DNA of 64,000 nucleotides, taken from contig NZ_WUEH01000005.1 of the NCBI RefSeq assembly GCF_010468615.1, positions 62,001-126,000 of the forward strand, read 5' to 3'. Shown one piece after another: positions 52,239 through 61,296 of this stretch. The notes beneath the pieces are model-generated. The model was not told where the DNA came from. It saw only the letters and a program-made list of their open reading frames with translations, and made no database searches. Source of the DNA: Pseudodesulfovibrio sp. JC047 (GTDB lineage Bacteria > Desulfobacterota > Desulfovibrionia > Desulfovibrionales > Desulfovibrionaceae). Position 1 is the first letter of the stretch; every line of letters begins with the position of its first letter. A program made the translations under genes and the position numbers.

Positions 52239-52898
52239 TTATTCAAAGGTGTTTTTGACGGTGGGCATCATGCCTTCATTTTGAGGCAGTTGCGGGAGCA
52301 TCTCCCGGACATTATCCGTGATCGGGATGGTCCAGTTGTGGGCGGATACCACTGCGGAATCAACCAATCGTATGACTTTGGAAGAAAGGTAGATCGTGTT
52401 GTCTCCGAGAACATACGTGCCGGAAAGCATGGCTGATCGCGGAGGCAATCGACCTGACATGGTTGCGGTCAGGCTTTTGTAGTCTTCGGCAGTGGTCCCC
52501 GGAGCGTAAAGGTAGTCCGTGACATCGGGGGTGCCATCCGTGACCAGCACTCCTCGTTGAACCAGCCGGTCCGCGATTTGTTGTGTCATGACCGAACCGA
52601 AAATGGCCGCATCGCCGGGATCCTGAGGGTTGGTGAACCGAGAAACAAAGATTGCCGATTTGGGGGTGAGTTCACTTTTGCCGACATTGGCATATATTTC
52701 GTCAGCCGCTCTGTAGTTCAGTTCAATGAGAGGGATGGCTGCGGTCTCATGATAGGGCCGTGCCGTCGGGGTGGTGTCAAAAACATAGTTGAATCCGTCC
52801 GATGTGGTTTGTTTGCCGTCTTCCCACATGCGATTACCACATCCCGCAGTGAGGAGTGTGGTAGAGAGTATCAAAAAAACCAGTATGTCCTTGTTCAT
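52239..52898 (-). CDS. FlgO-family outer-membrane lipoprotein
   Basis: 219 residues. A lipoprotein signal MNKDILVFLILSTTLLTAGC with the lipobox LTAGC puts the mature N-terminus at Cys20. The body fits the FlgO domain (AADEIYANV, FVSRFTNPQD, FGSVMTQQIADRLVQRGVLV, LSGTYVLGDNTIYLSSKVIR), which in vibrios is needed for flagellar outer-membrane stability. No Asp at +2 is present, consistent with outer-membrane sorting. Located close to motAB. Confidence 0.8.
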   Translation of the reverse strand: MNKDILVFLILSTTLLTAGCGNRMWEDGKQTTSDGFNYVFDTTPTARPYHETAAIPLIELNYRAADEIYANVGKSELTPKSAIFVSRFTNPQDPGDAAIFGSVMTQQIADRLVQRGVLVTDGTPDVTDYLYAPGTTAEDYKSLTATMSGRLPPRSAMLSGTYVLGDNTIYLSSKVIRLVDSAVVSAHNWTIPITDNVREMLPQLPQNEGMMPTVKNTFE

Positions 52899-52961
52899 CT
52901 ATGCCATCCTGAAGTCGTTGTCCCTTTGAGTGCCAAATCGTTTCAACGATCTGTCACCTAT

Positions 52962-53801
52962 CTATTCGGCTGTCCCGACCATTTTCTTTAGGAGCGCACG
53001 AATAAGTTGTATCATGGCTGCCGAGGATTTTTCAGCCTGGGCAATCACGGCATCCAGAGGGACCTTCTTCATGCAGTCCGGCAGGTTTTTGTTGGTCAGG
53101 CAGGACAGGCCGAGCAGGCGGATACCCATATGGTGCGCAGCGATCGCTTCCAGACAGGTGGACATGCCGATGGCGTCGGCTCCCAGGTTTCGATACATGC
53201 GGGTTTCGGCCGGAGTTTCCATGTTTGGTCCCATGATTTGCATATACACACCCCGTTCCAGTCGGATGCCCAACTCCAGAGCCGTGGATATCGCCAGTTG
53301 TCGCAATGCCGGGTCATAGGCGGAGCACATGTCCGGGAATCGTTCACCCCAGGTGTCCACATTTTCTCCTCGAAGCGGAGTGTGTCCTGTCAGGTTAATC
53401 TGATCCTCGATGACCATGGGAGATCCGGTTGCAAATGAGGGGTTGAGCGCACCCGCTGCGTTGGTGAGGATCAATGTCTTGATTCCGAGTTCTCCGAGAA
53501 CGCGGATGTTGTGTGTGGCTTCCTGCGCGGAAAATCCTTCATACAGATGGAATCGTCCCTGAAGGGCAAGCACGGGGAGACCTTCAAGCGTGCCTGAAAT
53601 TAGTTGCCCGGTGTGACTCTTGACCGTGGAAACCGGGAATTCATCGATGGCTTCATAGGGAATGGAAATCGGGTTTTCAATGGCATCAGCCAGTGCCCCA
53701 AGACCGGTTCCGGTCACCAGAGCGACAGTCTGTCCTTGAACTTTGCCTAACTTTTCCTGTATGTATGCGGCAGAATGTTGTATCTTTTTATGGTATTCCA
53801 T
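52962..53801 (-). CDS. Purine nucleoside phosphorylase (trimeric, inosine/guanosine type)
   Basis: 279 residues. Phosphate-binding GTGLGALADAI near residue 31, STVKSHTGQLISGTLEG, GRFHLYEGFS, the purine-site TNAAGALNP and the ribose-site MGPNMETPAETRM fit PunA-type phosphorylases. It cleaves purine nucleosides with phosphate for salvage. The reading frame extends 140 codons upstream, but that part overlaps the divergent motA and has no homology-like content; ATG 53801 has GAGGGGCC ahead. Confidence 0.92.
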   Translation of the reverse strand: MEYHKKIQHSAAYIQEKLGKVQGQTVALVTGTGLGALADAIENPISIPYEAIDEFPVSTVKSHTGQLISGTLEGLPVLALQGRFHLYEGFSAQEATHNIRVLGELGIKTLILTNAAGALNPSFATGSPMVIEDQINLTGHTPLRGENVDTWGERFPDMCSAYDPALRQLAISTALELGIRLERGVYMQIMGPNMETPAETRMYRNLGADAIGMSTCLEAIAAHHMGIRLLGLSCLTNKNLPDCMKKVPLDAVIAQAEKSSAAMIQLIRALLKKMVGTAE

Positions 53802-53891
53802 GCTGGCCCCTCTATTTTTTGATTGTTTTTTTGTTTGGGAAAACAGTGTGTGAATGGATTGAATTGAACCCATGAAGGACAGGCTTTTCGT

Positions 53892-54647
53892 ATGGATATT
53901 GTGACACTCCTTGGCCTTACCGTTGGTCTCGCGCTTATCATCGGTGCCATTGTCATCGGTGGAGCTGTTGATGTTTTTATCAATGTTCCCGGCATGATGA
54001 TTGTTGTTGGCGGCACGTTGGCGTCCATTATGGTCGCGTTTCCCTTTGAAGAAGTCATACAGGCCTTCAAGGCGGCCTTCAAGATTTTTGCTTCTCGAAA
54101 GACCCGGGTTCGCGATGTCGTGAACATCATGGTCAAGGTGGCTGAAATCAGCCGACGGGAAGGGCTGCTTGCCTTGGAAAATGTGCAGACGGAAAATATG
54201 GTTCTCAAGAAATCCTGTCAACTGATTGCGGATAACGCTGATCCGGATCTCATCCGCTCAACGCTCGCTATCGAGATCAGCTCCATGCGACGACGGCATC
54301 AGGTCGGGCAGGATGTCTTCAAACGGCTGGCAGCCTTGGCTCCGTCTTTCGGGATGATGGGAACCCTGATTGGTCTTGTGCAAATGCTGTCGCAGTTGGA
54401 AGATCCCGAATCCATTGGTCCGGCAATGGCCGTCGCTCTTTTGACGACATTTTATGGTTCGGCCATGTCCACGTTGTTTTTTATTCCCATGGCCGCCAAG
54501 TTGAAAGCACGGACTTTGCAGGAGCAATTACATTTGGAAGTCATTTTCGAAGGGGCGAAGTCCATTCTTGAAAACAACAATCCGAGGCTTGTCTATGAGA
54601 AGCTGTCATCCTTCCTGGCCCCGGCAGAACGTGAGACGCAACGATGA
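53892..54647 (+). CDS. motA: Flagellar motor stator protein MotA
   Basis: 251 residues with four transmembrane helices: the first pair near residues 4-24 and 32-50, and the second pair around 150-200 (FGMMGTLIGLVQML, AVALLTTFYGSAMSTLFFIP). The cytoplasmic loop carries the charged residues that touch FliG. It makes the stator ion channel with MotB. It overlaps motB by 4 bp (ATGA). Confidence 0.95.
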   Translation: MDIVTLLGLTVGLALIIGAIVIGGAVDVFINVPGMMIVVGGTLASIMVAFPFEEVIQAFKAAFKIFASRKTRVRDVVNIMVKVAEISRREGLLALENVQTENMVLKKSCQLIADNADPDLIRSTLAIEISSMRRRHQVGQDVFKRLAALAPSFGMMGTLIGLVQMLSQLEDPESIGPAMAVALLTTFYGSAMSTLFFIPMAAKLKARTLQEQLHLEVIFEGAKSILENNNPRLVYEKLSSFLAPAERETQR

Positions 54648-55384
54648 AAGATGATGATCGGTCGATTTTTTTGCAGGAAGAGGAAGAAGACGGCGGCAAT
54701 GAATGGTTGACGACTTTTGCCGATCTTTCCATGCTGTTGCTCGTCTTTTTTGTCTTGCTCTATTCGATGTCCACCATTGATACCCATAAGTTTTCCGAGA
54801 CGTTTTCGTCGGTCACACAGGCTTTGCAGGGCAAGATGCGGCAGATTTCTACCAGTCGGATTACCCGGGAAGAAGCCGGGGTGCTCATCGATCAGGCTTT
54901 GATGCGTCGTCAGATCATTGAATCTCAACGCAAGGTTTTTGCCGAGGTCAAGACGTTGCAGACCAAGAAAGGCATCGAGGGACTGGTCAGTGCGAATTTC
55001 GAGGATGGCCGAATTGTCATTCGGGTACCGGGTGACGTCATGTTTCCTTCTGGTCGAGTGACGCTTACGCCCGAAGGCGCACGGCTGGTCGCAACGCTCA
55101 AGGATTTTTTCATTCAGCACAAGGATCAGACGATCAAGATTGTCGGATATACGGATAATGTCCGTCCGAGTCGGCGATCGCGTTTCAAGGATAATTGGGA
55201 GTTCTCCGCATTGCGTGCAGTGAATGTCCTGCGGGAATTACTGAAGATGGGAATAGAGTCCACCAGATTGACCGCCACGGGTCTTGCCTATCTGAATCCA
55301 CTGGTTCCGAACTCATCCGCTGAATATCGAGCCAAAAATCGGCGTGTTGAATTCGTGCTTGAAAAACGGGTATCGGGTCAGTAG
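54644..55384 (+). CDS. motB: Flagellar motor stator protein MotB
   Basis: 246 residues. A single transmembrane helix (MLLLVFFVLLYSMSTI) follows WLTTFADLS, with Asp27 as the ion-binding residue. The C-terminal OmpA-like peptidoglycan-binding domain (about 105-246) has IVGYTDNVRPS and NWEFSALRAVNVLRELL. It anchors the stator to the cell wall. Translationally coupled to motA. Confidence 0.95.
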   Translation: MKDDDRSIFLQEEEEDGGNEWLTTFADLSMLLLVFFVLLYSMSTIDTHKFSETFSSVTQALQGKMRQISTSRITREEAGVLIDQALMRRQIIESQRKVFAEVKTLQTKKGIEGLVSANFEDGRIVIRVPGDVMFPSGRVTLTPEGARLVATLKDFFIQHKDQTIKIVGYTDNVRPSRRSRFKDNWEFSALRAVNVLRELLKMGIESTRLTATGLAYLNPLVPNSSAEYRAKNRRVEFVLEKRVSGQ

Positions 55385-55424
55385 TGTCGCTCGGCGATTT
55401 TATTGAATTGTATTTGGGGGAATC

Positions 55425-55805
55425 ATGGATTTTGAAATAAGCATACCTGAAGATCAGGATCGGTTGCGAAAGGCTTTTCGTACAAAGGTTCCCGGCCTGA
55501 CGGCCCGGTTTCCGGAACAGAATTATGTTTTGGATGTCATGGATTTGAGTGCCACTGGGTGTGCCGTGCTTGACCCCGAAAAGCGGTTTTCGGAAAAGCA
55601 GGTGCTTGAAGTGGAGTTACTCATCAACAAGAAATTCTTTTTGCGTGGTGTATCCTCATCGGTTATGCGAGTCTTGGATAATGGTATTGTCGGGCTGAAT
55701 TTTGTCGATCTTGAACGACAGAAACAGATCAAGTTGGACAAGCTTGTTCTTGAAGTCCAGAAACGACTGATTGCCTTACGCAAGAAAAAAAGGGAGCAGG
55801 GCTGA
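55425..55805 (+). CDS. Small PilZ-domain protein
   Basis: 126 residues forming one PilZ-like domain. The N-terminal arginines (RLRKAFRTKVPG) stand where the RxxxR c-di-GMP motif is expected, and DLSATGCAVLDPE matches the (D/N)xSxxG half. It follows motB by 40 bp and precedes the carboxylase genes by 2 bp, so motility regulation by c-di-GMP is a reasonable inference. Confidence 0.75.
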   Translation: MDFEISIPEDQDRLRKAFRTKVPGLTARFPEQNYVLDVMDLSATGCAVLDPEKRFSEKQVLEVELLINKKFFLRGVSSSVMRVLDNGIVGLNFVDLERQKQIKLDKLVLEVQKRLIALRKKKREQG

Positions 55806-55807
55806 TC

Positions 55808-57235
55808 GTGGCACGCATGAATCAGGAGCAGCATAAGGTCCTCATAGCCAATCGTGGTGAAATAGCCATGCGGGTGATGAGGGCCTGCCAGCGTCTGGGG
55901 TTGGATTTCGTGTGTGTCTGCACACCGGAAGACACGGCGTCGGGGCATGTTGCGCTTGCCCGGGAACTTGCTGGAGATAGTGCTGTTTATACGATTACTT
56001 CGTATCTGGATGCCAATGAACTTTTTTCTGTGGCCGATGCCAGTGGTGCCACGGCCGTTCATCCCGGGTACGGTTTTTTTGCTGAAGATTTTCGGTTCGC
56101 ACGACGTGTGGTCCGTCGTGATCGGCCTATGGCTTTCATTGGCCCATCGTGGTGGGTGATTCGGGATTTGGGAGATAAAATTAATACCAAACGCATTGCT
56201 CGAAGTCTGAATGTCCCGACTGTTCCCGGCTCTGACCGGCCGGTGTACAGTGAGCTTGAAGCGGATGAAATAGCGTCCAGTCTGTTTGATTTTCAAGCGA
56301 GCCAGGGCATTCTCAATGGCGTGATCATGGTCAAGGCCTCGGCAGGTGGTGGCGGGATGGGCATTGAAGAGGTCGGAGATCTGGACGAATTTCGGTCTGT
56401 TTTTCGGCGTATTCGAAATTATGCCAAGCGAAATTTCGGTGATGAAGGGGTGCTCATCGAGCAGCGCATTTTTGATTTCAATCATCTGGAAGTCCAGGTG
56501 GTGAGTGAGCGCAGTGGGAAACAGCATGTTCATTTCGGGACGAGAAATTGTTCCGTGCAGTCAACGGGCAAGCAGAAACGCATCGAAGTCGCGCCCGGGT
56601 TTGCTCCTGGCGTGGTGCCCTATACTTTTGACGCAGGCAAAGTCCTTGAAGAGATCACACAGCATTCCTTGGCTATGGCGCGGGAATCAGGGTATGATAA
56701 CGTGGGAACCTGGGAATGGATCATCACCCCGAGAGGGGAGCCGTTTCTCATGGAAGTCAATACTCGTATCCAAGTTGAAAACGGGGTGTCCGCGATTATT
56801 TCCAAGGTGGACGGACAACCGATCGATATCATTACCGAGCAAATTCGTTTGGCGCTGGGCGAACCCATGGGGTACAGTCAGGAAGACATCGAGCTTGACG
56901 GTGTTGGCATTGAATACCGGATCGTTGCCGAGAATACGGGCAACTGGTTTACACCGTGTGCCGGTCGCATTACCCGTTTTGAGTGGGAAGTACAGGACTG
57001 GTTGGATGTGTATACACAGGTTCCTGTCGGTGTGCCCTACGAAATTCCCATGGAATTTGATCCCAATTTGGCATTGGCGATTATTTGGGGCAAAAATCTG
57101 GATGAGGCCAAGAATCGGGGACGACAGTTTCTAGATTCCCTGATGTTGGATGGTGATGTTGGTGGTTCTGCTGACGATTTTTATACCAATATTGAGTATT
57201 TGAAAGGCAAGACCGAAAGACTTCTGGAGTTTTAG
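55808..57235 (+). CDS. Biotin carboxylase-like subunit of an acyl-CoA carboxylase
   Basis: 475 residues. The N-terminal biotin carboxylase domain is clear (LIANRGEIAMRVMRACQ, TAVHPGYGFFAED), as are the Gly-rich ATP loop VKASAGGGGMGI and the metal site MEVNTRIQVEN. The last motif departs from the usual QVEHPVTE (here QVENGVSA). It would carboxylate biotin with ATP and bicarbonate. Start is GTG 55808 (GGGAGC ahead) or ATG 55817. Immediately followed by the fused carboxyltransferase gene, with no gap. Confidence 0.88.
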   Translation: MARMNQEQHKVLIANRGEIAMRVMRACQRLGLDFVCVCTPEDTASGHVALARELAGDSAVYTITSYLDANELFSVADASGATAVHPGYGFFAEDFRFARRVVRRDRPMAFIGPSWWVIRDLGDKINTKRIARSLNVPTVPGSDRPVYSELEADEIASSLFDFQASQGILNGVIMVKASAGGGGMGIEEVGDLDEFRSVFRRIRNYAKRNFGDEGVLIEQRIFDFNHLEVQVVSERSGKQHVHFGTRNCSVQSTGKQKRIEVAPGFAPGVVPYTFDAGKVLEEITQHSLAMARESGYDNVGTWEWIITPRGEPFLMEVNTRIQVENGVSAIISKVDGQPIDIITEQIRLALGEPMGYSQEDIELDGVGIEYRIVAENTGNWFTPCAGRITRFEWEVQDWLDVYTQVPVGVPYEIPMEFDPNLALAIIWGKNLDEAKNRGRQFLDSLMLDGDVGGSADDFYTNIEYLKGKTERLLEF

Positions 57236-59503
57236 ATGGATAGAGCAAAAAAAGTCCAGAATCTGAAAGACCGTTTGCGGTATATCCGTGAAATTTTTGC
57301 GGGGAAGGAAGACGATTCCATTCGTCTGCTCTCTGCTCGTTTGAACGAGTTGTTGGAATTGAATCAATCGCAGTCGGGCGGAGTCTCAGCCAATGCATTG
57401 GCACGCCTTGAGGATTTGTTCGATTTTTCCGAACGGAAGCTCGATACCACGCTGACCCCGATGGACAAAGTGCGTATTGTTCGGCATCCACAGCGGATGT
57501 GCCTCAAGGACATTCTTGAAAATGTGTACGATAACTACACGGAAATCGGTGGGCGTGGCGAGTTTAACATCGATCCGTCCATGCTGATTGCCCGGGCTGT
57601 CTTTTCTCGGCGGGTCAATGGCAAGGTCATCAACCAGATGGTCATGGTTATTGGACAGGAAAAAGGGCATGGCGAAGCCTTCCGCAATGGCGGATCTGTC
57701 AAGCCGTCCGGCAATGCCAAGGCTTTGCAGTACATGAAAGTCGCTGAAACCGAAAATATTCCGATCCATACCTTTGTTTTTACGCCTGGGGCATATCCGG
57801 TGGAAGATTGGCCCGGTGCAGCGCAGCAGATAGCGAAAAATTTGTATGAGTTGGCCGCGTTGAAAGTCCCGGTGATTTCGGTTTTTTCCGAAGGAGGGTC
57901 AGGTGGTGCTGAAGCCATTGGGTTGGCTGATCGTCGCATCATGCTTTCTCACGGGTATTATTCGGTTATTTCACCCGAAGGCGCGGCTGCCATCGAGGCC
58001 GGTTTGCGTGGCGGGACCCGGGCAACCCCGGAGCTGATTGAAAAATGTGCGAGCCAGTTGTGCATTACCGCTGAGGATAATCTTCGAAATGGGTACATTG
58101 ATCGCATTTTGCAAGAGCCTCCATTGGGTGCGAGGCCGAATCATTATGAATTTTTTCGGGAACTACGGCGGGAGTTGATTCAGGCGACCAATGAAGTGGT
58201 CAGCGGTGTCAAACCCATGAAATTGTACAGGGCTATGGCGGTTCGTGCGAGTAAAACCGATGATGCCGAATCCATCTACATGCGCTGGACGCTTTCAAAA
58301 TCCGCGTTGCATCGTTTGGTGGATCAGCGACAGCGGAAATACCGTAGTTTGAGCCGACATGCCCGTCTGGATGGGACCGGGATCGTCAACCGGGCCGTCA
58401 CCGCAACCAAGGGCGCGGTGTGGGCCACCCATTCTTTTTTCCGATATGATCTTTTGGGACGGCAGAAAAAACGTCTGGACGCCATGTTCGAGGATATTGG
58501 TGCCGAGGCGCATCTGGTTCGACACAAGTTGCTTATGCCGTTGAAGAAAACGGTTGATAAGGTCTTGCCGGGCAATGGGGTGGATACCCCGGTGGTGGGC
58601 GAAGACGTCATGAATCGGTTGACCCGATTGTCCTGCCCCGAGGATGGAGCGTGCCTTGTGGGGAGCGAGTGGGCATGGACCAGTCCCCGTAGTCAGGAAG
58701 ATCGGACCATCACCTGTCCCAATGTCCGTACACAACATTGTCCTGATTTATGGGTGCCTGACTTGTTTGGTGATTTTGCTGGAGTCTGTCCGTCCTGCGG
58801 TCATCATTTCCCCATGGAATATCGGTGGTATCTGGAAAATGTTTTCGAATACAACGAGTCCAAGGAATTCAACCAGCAGTTGGAAGCCGTCAACCCGTTG
58901 GGGTATGAAAAATTTGATCTCAAATTGGACAAGGCCAAGGAAAAGACCGGCTTGAAATCCGCGTGTATGACCTTTGAAACATCCATTGAGGATGTGGACG
59001 CTGTTGTTGCCGTCTTGTGTGCACCATTCCGGGGTGGAAGTGTGGGCGCGGCTGAAGGTGAAAAATTTATTCGGGCTGCGGAACGGGCCGGACGCAAACG
59101 TCAGCCGTTTATAGCCTATGTTCACGGCACGGCCGGTATCCGTATTCAGGAAGGGGTGAACGGCGTCATTCAGATGCCTCGGTGCACCATTGCGGTCCGG
59201 CGGTATATCGATGCTGGCGGATTGTATCTCGTGCTGTACGACACGAACTCCTATGCTGGCCCGGTTGCCAGCTTTCTGGGGTGTTCGCCCTATCAATTTG
59301 CCGTACAGTCGTCGAATATCGGGTTCGCTGGGCCTGGGGTGATTACCGAGACCACAGGCATCACCACGCCACCCAATTATCACCGTGCGTATCATGCCCT
59401 CTCCCGAGGGCACATCCATGGTATTTGGGATAGACGAGAGGTCAAAAAAAACCTCCATCAGTCGCTCTTGACCATGGGTGGTCGCAACCTATACTATCGG
59501 TAG
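57236..59503 (+). CDS. Fused acyl-CoA carboxyltransferase (AccA-like then AccD-like)
   Basis: 755 residues. The first part (about 1-330) is AccA-like: ILENVYDNYTEIGGRGEF, GQEKGHG, FVFTPGAYP, SEGGSGGAEAIGLADR. A linker leads to an AccD-like part (about 460-755) with a four-Cys zinc site (CPNVRTQHC, then CPSCGHHFPM near 520) and AAEGEKFIRAAERAGRKRQP, GIRIQEGVNGVIQMP. It transfers the carboxyl group from biotin to acetyl-CoA or another acyl-CoA. The alpha-before-beta order is the reverse of the usual single-chain order. No internal start codon with a ribosome site was needed, so it is read as one polypeptide. Confidence 0.85.
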   Translation: MDRAKKVQNLKDRLRYIREIFAGKEDDSIRLLSARLNELLELNQSQSGGVSANALARLEDLFDFSERKLDTTLTPMDKVRIVRHPQRMCLKDILENVYDNYTEIGGRGEFNIDPSMLIARAVFSRRVNGKVINQMVMVIGQEKGHGEAFRNGGSVKPSGNAKALQYMKVAETENIPIHTFVFTPGAYPVEDWPGAAQQIAKNLYELAALKVPVISVFSEGGSGGAEAIGLADRRIMLSHGYYSVISPEGAAAIEAGLRGGTRATPELIEKCASQLCITAEDNLRNGYIDRILQEPPLGARPNHYEFFRELRRELIQATNEVVSGVKPMKLYRAMAVRASKTDDAESIYMRWTLSKSALHRLVDQRQRKYRSLSRHARLDGTGIVNRAVTATKGAVWATHSFFRYDLLGRQKKRLDAMFEDIGAEAHLVRHKLLMPLKKTVDKVLPGNGVDTPVVGEDVMNRLTRLSCPEDGACLVGSEWAWTSPRSQEDRTITCPNVRTQHCPDLWVPDLFGDFAGVCPSCGHHFPMEYRWYLENVFEYNESKEFNQQLEAVNPLGYEKFDLKLDKAKEKTGLKSACMTFETSIEDVDAVVAVLCAPFRGGSVGAAEGEKFIRAAERAGRKRQPFIAYVHGTAGIRIQEGVNGVIQMPRCTIAVRRYIDAGGLYLVLYDTNSYAGPVASFLGCSPYQFAVQSSNIGFAGPGVITETTGITTPPNYHRAYHALSRGHIHGIWDRREVKKNLHQSLLTMGGRNLYYR

Positions 59504-59587
59504 TCCACAGTCCGCTCTTGGCGGGCCGTTCCTTTTGTCCCTTCAGTATGAAGGCAAAAAGTAAAAAAGAGAATACAAGGAAAGATA

Positions 59588-60235
59588 GTGCTGAATATCA
59601 AAGAGTTACTTGATAAGGTTAAAGCGTCTCCCTATCGTGAAATCGTGATCCGTGCTCCGCATACCGGCGTTGTTGAATTCGCTGGACTGAAACAGGGCGA
59701 CATGGTTCGCGGACCTCGGGGTGACTACATGGAAAAACCCGGCACTTTGCTGGCCCATTTGACCAGAGAAAAGAACAAAAAATCGATTTTGGCACCAGAA
59801 AAAGGTGAAATCGAGTCCGTGCATCTGCGTCATGAAGGGCAGTTTGTCGAGGCTGGCGAGCCACTTGTGGTTATCAAGCATTATCTGACCCGCAAGGAAG
59901 TCATCGAGTTGATTTTGCAGGAGGCACTGTATTTGTTTCGTGCTCCTGAACGGGCAAAATATTATTTTGTTCCCGAAGTCGATCAGAAACTCAAGGTCTC
60001 TGGAAAGCGGTCCGTCAAGGTCCACGATGGTATGGAGATTCTTATTGTTTCCCGTATGAAACGGGAAACACCCCTGGCCTATACCGGGCCTGAGGGGATT
60101 ATTTATTCTGTGTATTTTGGTCGTGGTGACAATGTGGATGAGGGCGGTCCCCTGATTGGTGTCTGCCCTGAAGATCAATTGACCCTCATTCAGGATGTGG
60201 TCGCACGCATCCAAAGTGAATGGGAAGAAGAGTAG
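59588..60235 (+). CDS. Biotinyl/lipoyl-domain-like protein with atypical lysine motif
   Basis: 215 residues, GTG start at 59588 with AAGGAAAG ahead. Two barrel-sandwich-like stretches are seen: PHTGVVEFAGLKQGD to PLVVIKHYL, and ILIVSRMKRETPLAYTGPEG to the end. In the first, REKNKKSILAPEKGEI lines up with the biotin site (E)AMKMxxxxxAP, so the lysine eight residues before AP is kept, but both flanking Met are lost. It is probably the biotin carrier of the carboxylase encoded upstream, 84 bp away. Lipoyl-type or non-biotin roles cannot be excluded. Confidence 0.6.
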   Translation: MLNIKELLDKVKASPYREIVIRAPHTGVVEFAGLKQGDMVRGPRGDYMEKPGTLLAHLTREKNKKSILAPEKGEIESVHLRHEGQFVEAGEPLVVIKHYLTRKEVIELILQEALYLFRAPERAKYYFVPEVDQKLKVSGKRSVKVHDGMEILIVSRMKRETPLAYTGPEGIIYSVYFGRGDNVDEGGPLIGVCPEDQLTLIQDVVARIQSEWEEE

Positions 60236-60241
60236 GACTCC

Positions 60242-60583
60242 ATGGGCAAACTCCTTCAAGTTCGGGTGATAGCGTGGACCGTCAGTGAATCTGACGTTGA
60301 AAAAGCATTTCCTTCGCTTTGGAAGCTTGTGTGGCAGGACCCACAAGTTATTCAGAAAAAAGGTGTTCTTGAACTGACAGGAGCTGTATTTGACGCCGTC
60401 CGAGTCGGATTGATCGACGCGGATAAGGCGGCCGCTTTGAAAGATGGTGCTGAAAAAGCCGAAGGAATACGGCTGGACATTGAAAAGCGTCTCGGTGAAT
60501 GGAAGCCCGGAGAAGCGGATAAGCTCATCTATCAATTGGAAGATTTATTAGAGAGTCTTGAAGAAATTGCCTCTCAATTTTAA
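60242..60583 (+). CDS. Conserved-looking hypothetical protein
   Basis: 113 residues, soluble, acidic, mostly helical in appearance. It begins MGKLLQVRVIAWTV and ends with an amphipathic Leu/Glu-rich helix (KLIYQLEDLLESLEEIASQF) that could mediate dimerisation. No family recognised. It starts 6 bp after the biotinyl-like gene and may be an accessory of the carboxylase; ssb follows after 34 bp. Confidence 0.7.
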   Translation: MGKLLQVRVIAWTVSESDVEKAFPSLWKLVWQDPQVIQKKGVLELTGAVFDAVRVGLIDADKAAALKDGAEKAEGIRLDIEKRLGEWKPGEADKLIYQLEDLLESLEEIASQF

Positions 60584-60617
60584 AGACTGAAGTAGACAAG
60601 TATTGTAAGGAGTTAAT

Positions 60618-61169
60618 ATGGCTGGCAGCATGAACAAAGTGATTCTTATCGGCAGATTGGGACGTGATCCCGAGTTGTCTTATACGCCCGCCGGACAGGC
60701 TCGGGCAAAGTTTTCTATTGCCACGGACGAAGGCTACCGTGACAGGCAAACTGGTCAGAAGGTCGAAAAGACTGAGTGGCACAACATTGTTGCTTGGCGG
60801 CAGACCGCTGAATTTTGCGGCAACTACCTTGGTAAAGGCCGTTTGGTGATGGTCGAAGGCAAGTTGCAGACGCGTAAATGGCAGGATCAGAACACTGGTC
60901 AGGATCGCTATATGACCGAGATTGTCGCAGACAGAGTTCAAGGTCTTGATCGGGCGACCGATGGTGCCGGTTCTCAGACAGGTGGCGGATATCAGAAGTC
61001 TCAGGGTGGATATCAGCAACAACAGCAGGGTGGACAGCAGCAGAATCAGGGTGGGTATGCGCAGCAGAATCAGGCGCAGGCTCCTCGTCAACAGCCTCAA
61101 CAGCAAGAAGAGGACCTTGGTCCCGCATTCCCTTCGGAGGCCAGTGGGATGGACGATGTGCCGTTCTAA
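60618..61169 (+). CDS. ssb: Single-stranded DNA-binding protein
   Basis: 183 residues. The OB fold runs from MNKVILIGRLGRDPEL to about residue 110 (TEWHNIVAWRQTAEFCGNYL, GKLQTRKWQDQNTG). A Gln/Gly-rich disordered linker (about 120-165) leads to the acidic partner-binding tail GMDDVPF. It binds single-stranded DNA as a tetramer and recruits repair and replication proteins. AAGGAG precedes the ATG. Confidence 0.96.
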   Translation: MAGSMNKVILIGRLGRDPELSYTPAGQARAKFSIATDEGYRDRQTGQKVEKTEWHNIVAWRQTAEFCGNYLGKGRLVMVEGKLQTRKWQDQNTGQDRYMTEIVADRVQGLDRATDGAGSQTGGGYQKSQGGYQQQQQGGQQQNQGGYAQQNQAQAPRQQPQQQEEDLGPAFPSEASGMDDVPF

Positions 61170-61251
61170 TCGGGCATGTTAAGAGAGTGGCTCGTTGGGG
61201 GAAGTGTAAAAAGCTATTAACCTAATACTCGTCAGAGTTAAGAGTAGTTCT

Positions 61252-61279
61252 GAGGGCGGTATATCCGCCCTCTTTTTTT
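61252..61279 (+). terminator. Rho-independent terminator after ssb
   Basis: GAGGGCGG and CCGCCCTC pair across a TATAT loop and are followed by seven T residues, 83 bp after the ssb stop. Confidence 0.88.
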
Positions 61280-61296
61280 GGAGTCTGGTCCCAATG

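Noticed and set aside
52962-54221. 140-codon N-terminal extension of purine nucleoside phosphorylase
   Set aside because: The added part overlaps motA on the opposite strand, has antisense-like composition, and the internal ATG at 53801 has a good ribosome site and gives the family length.
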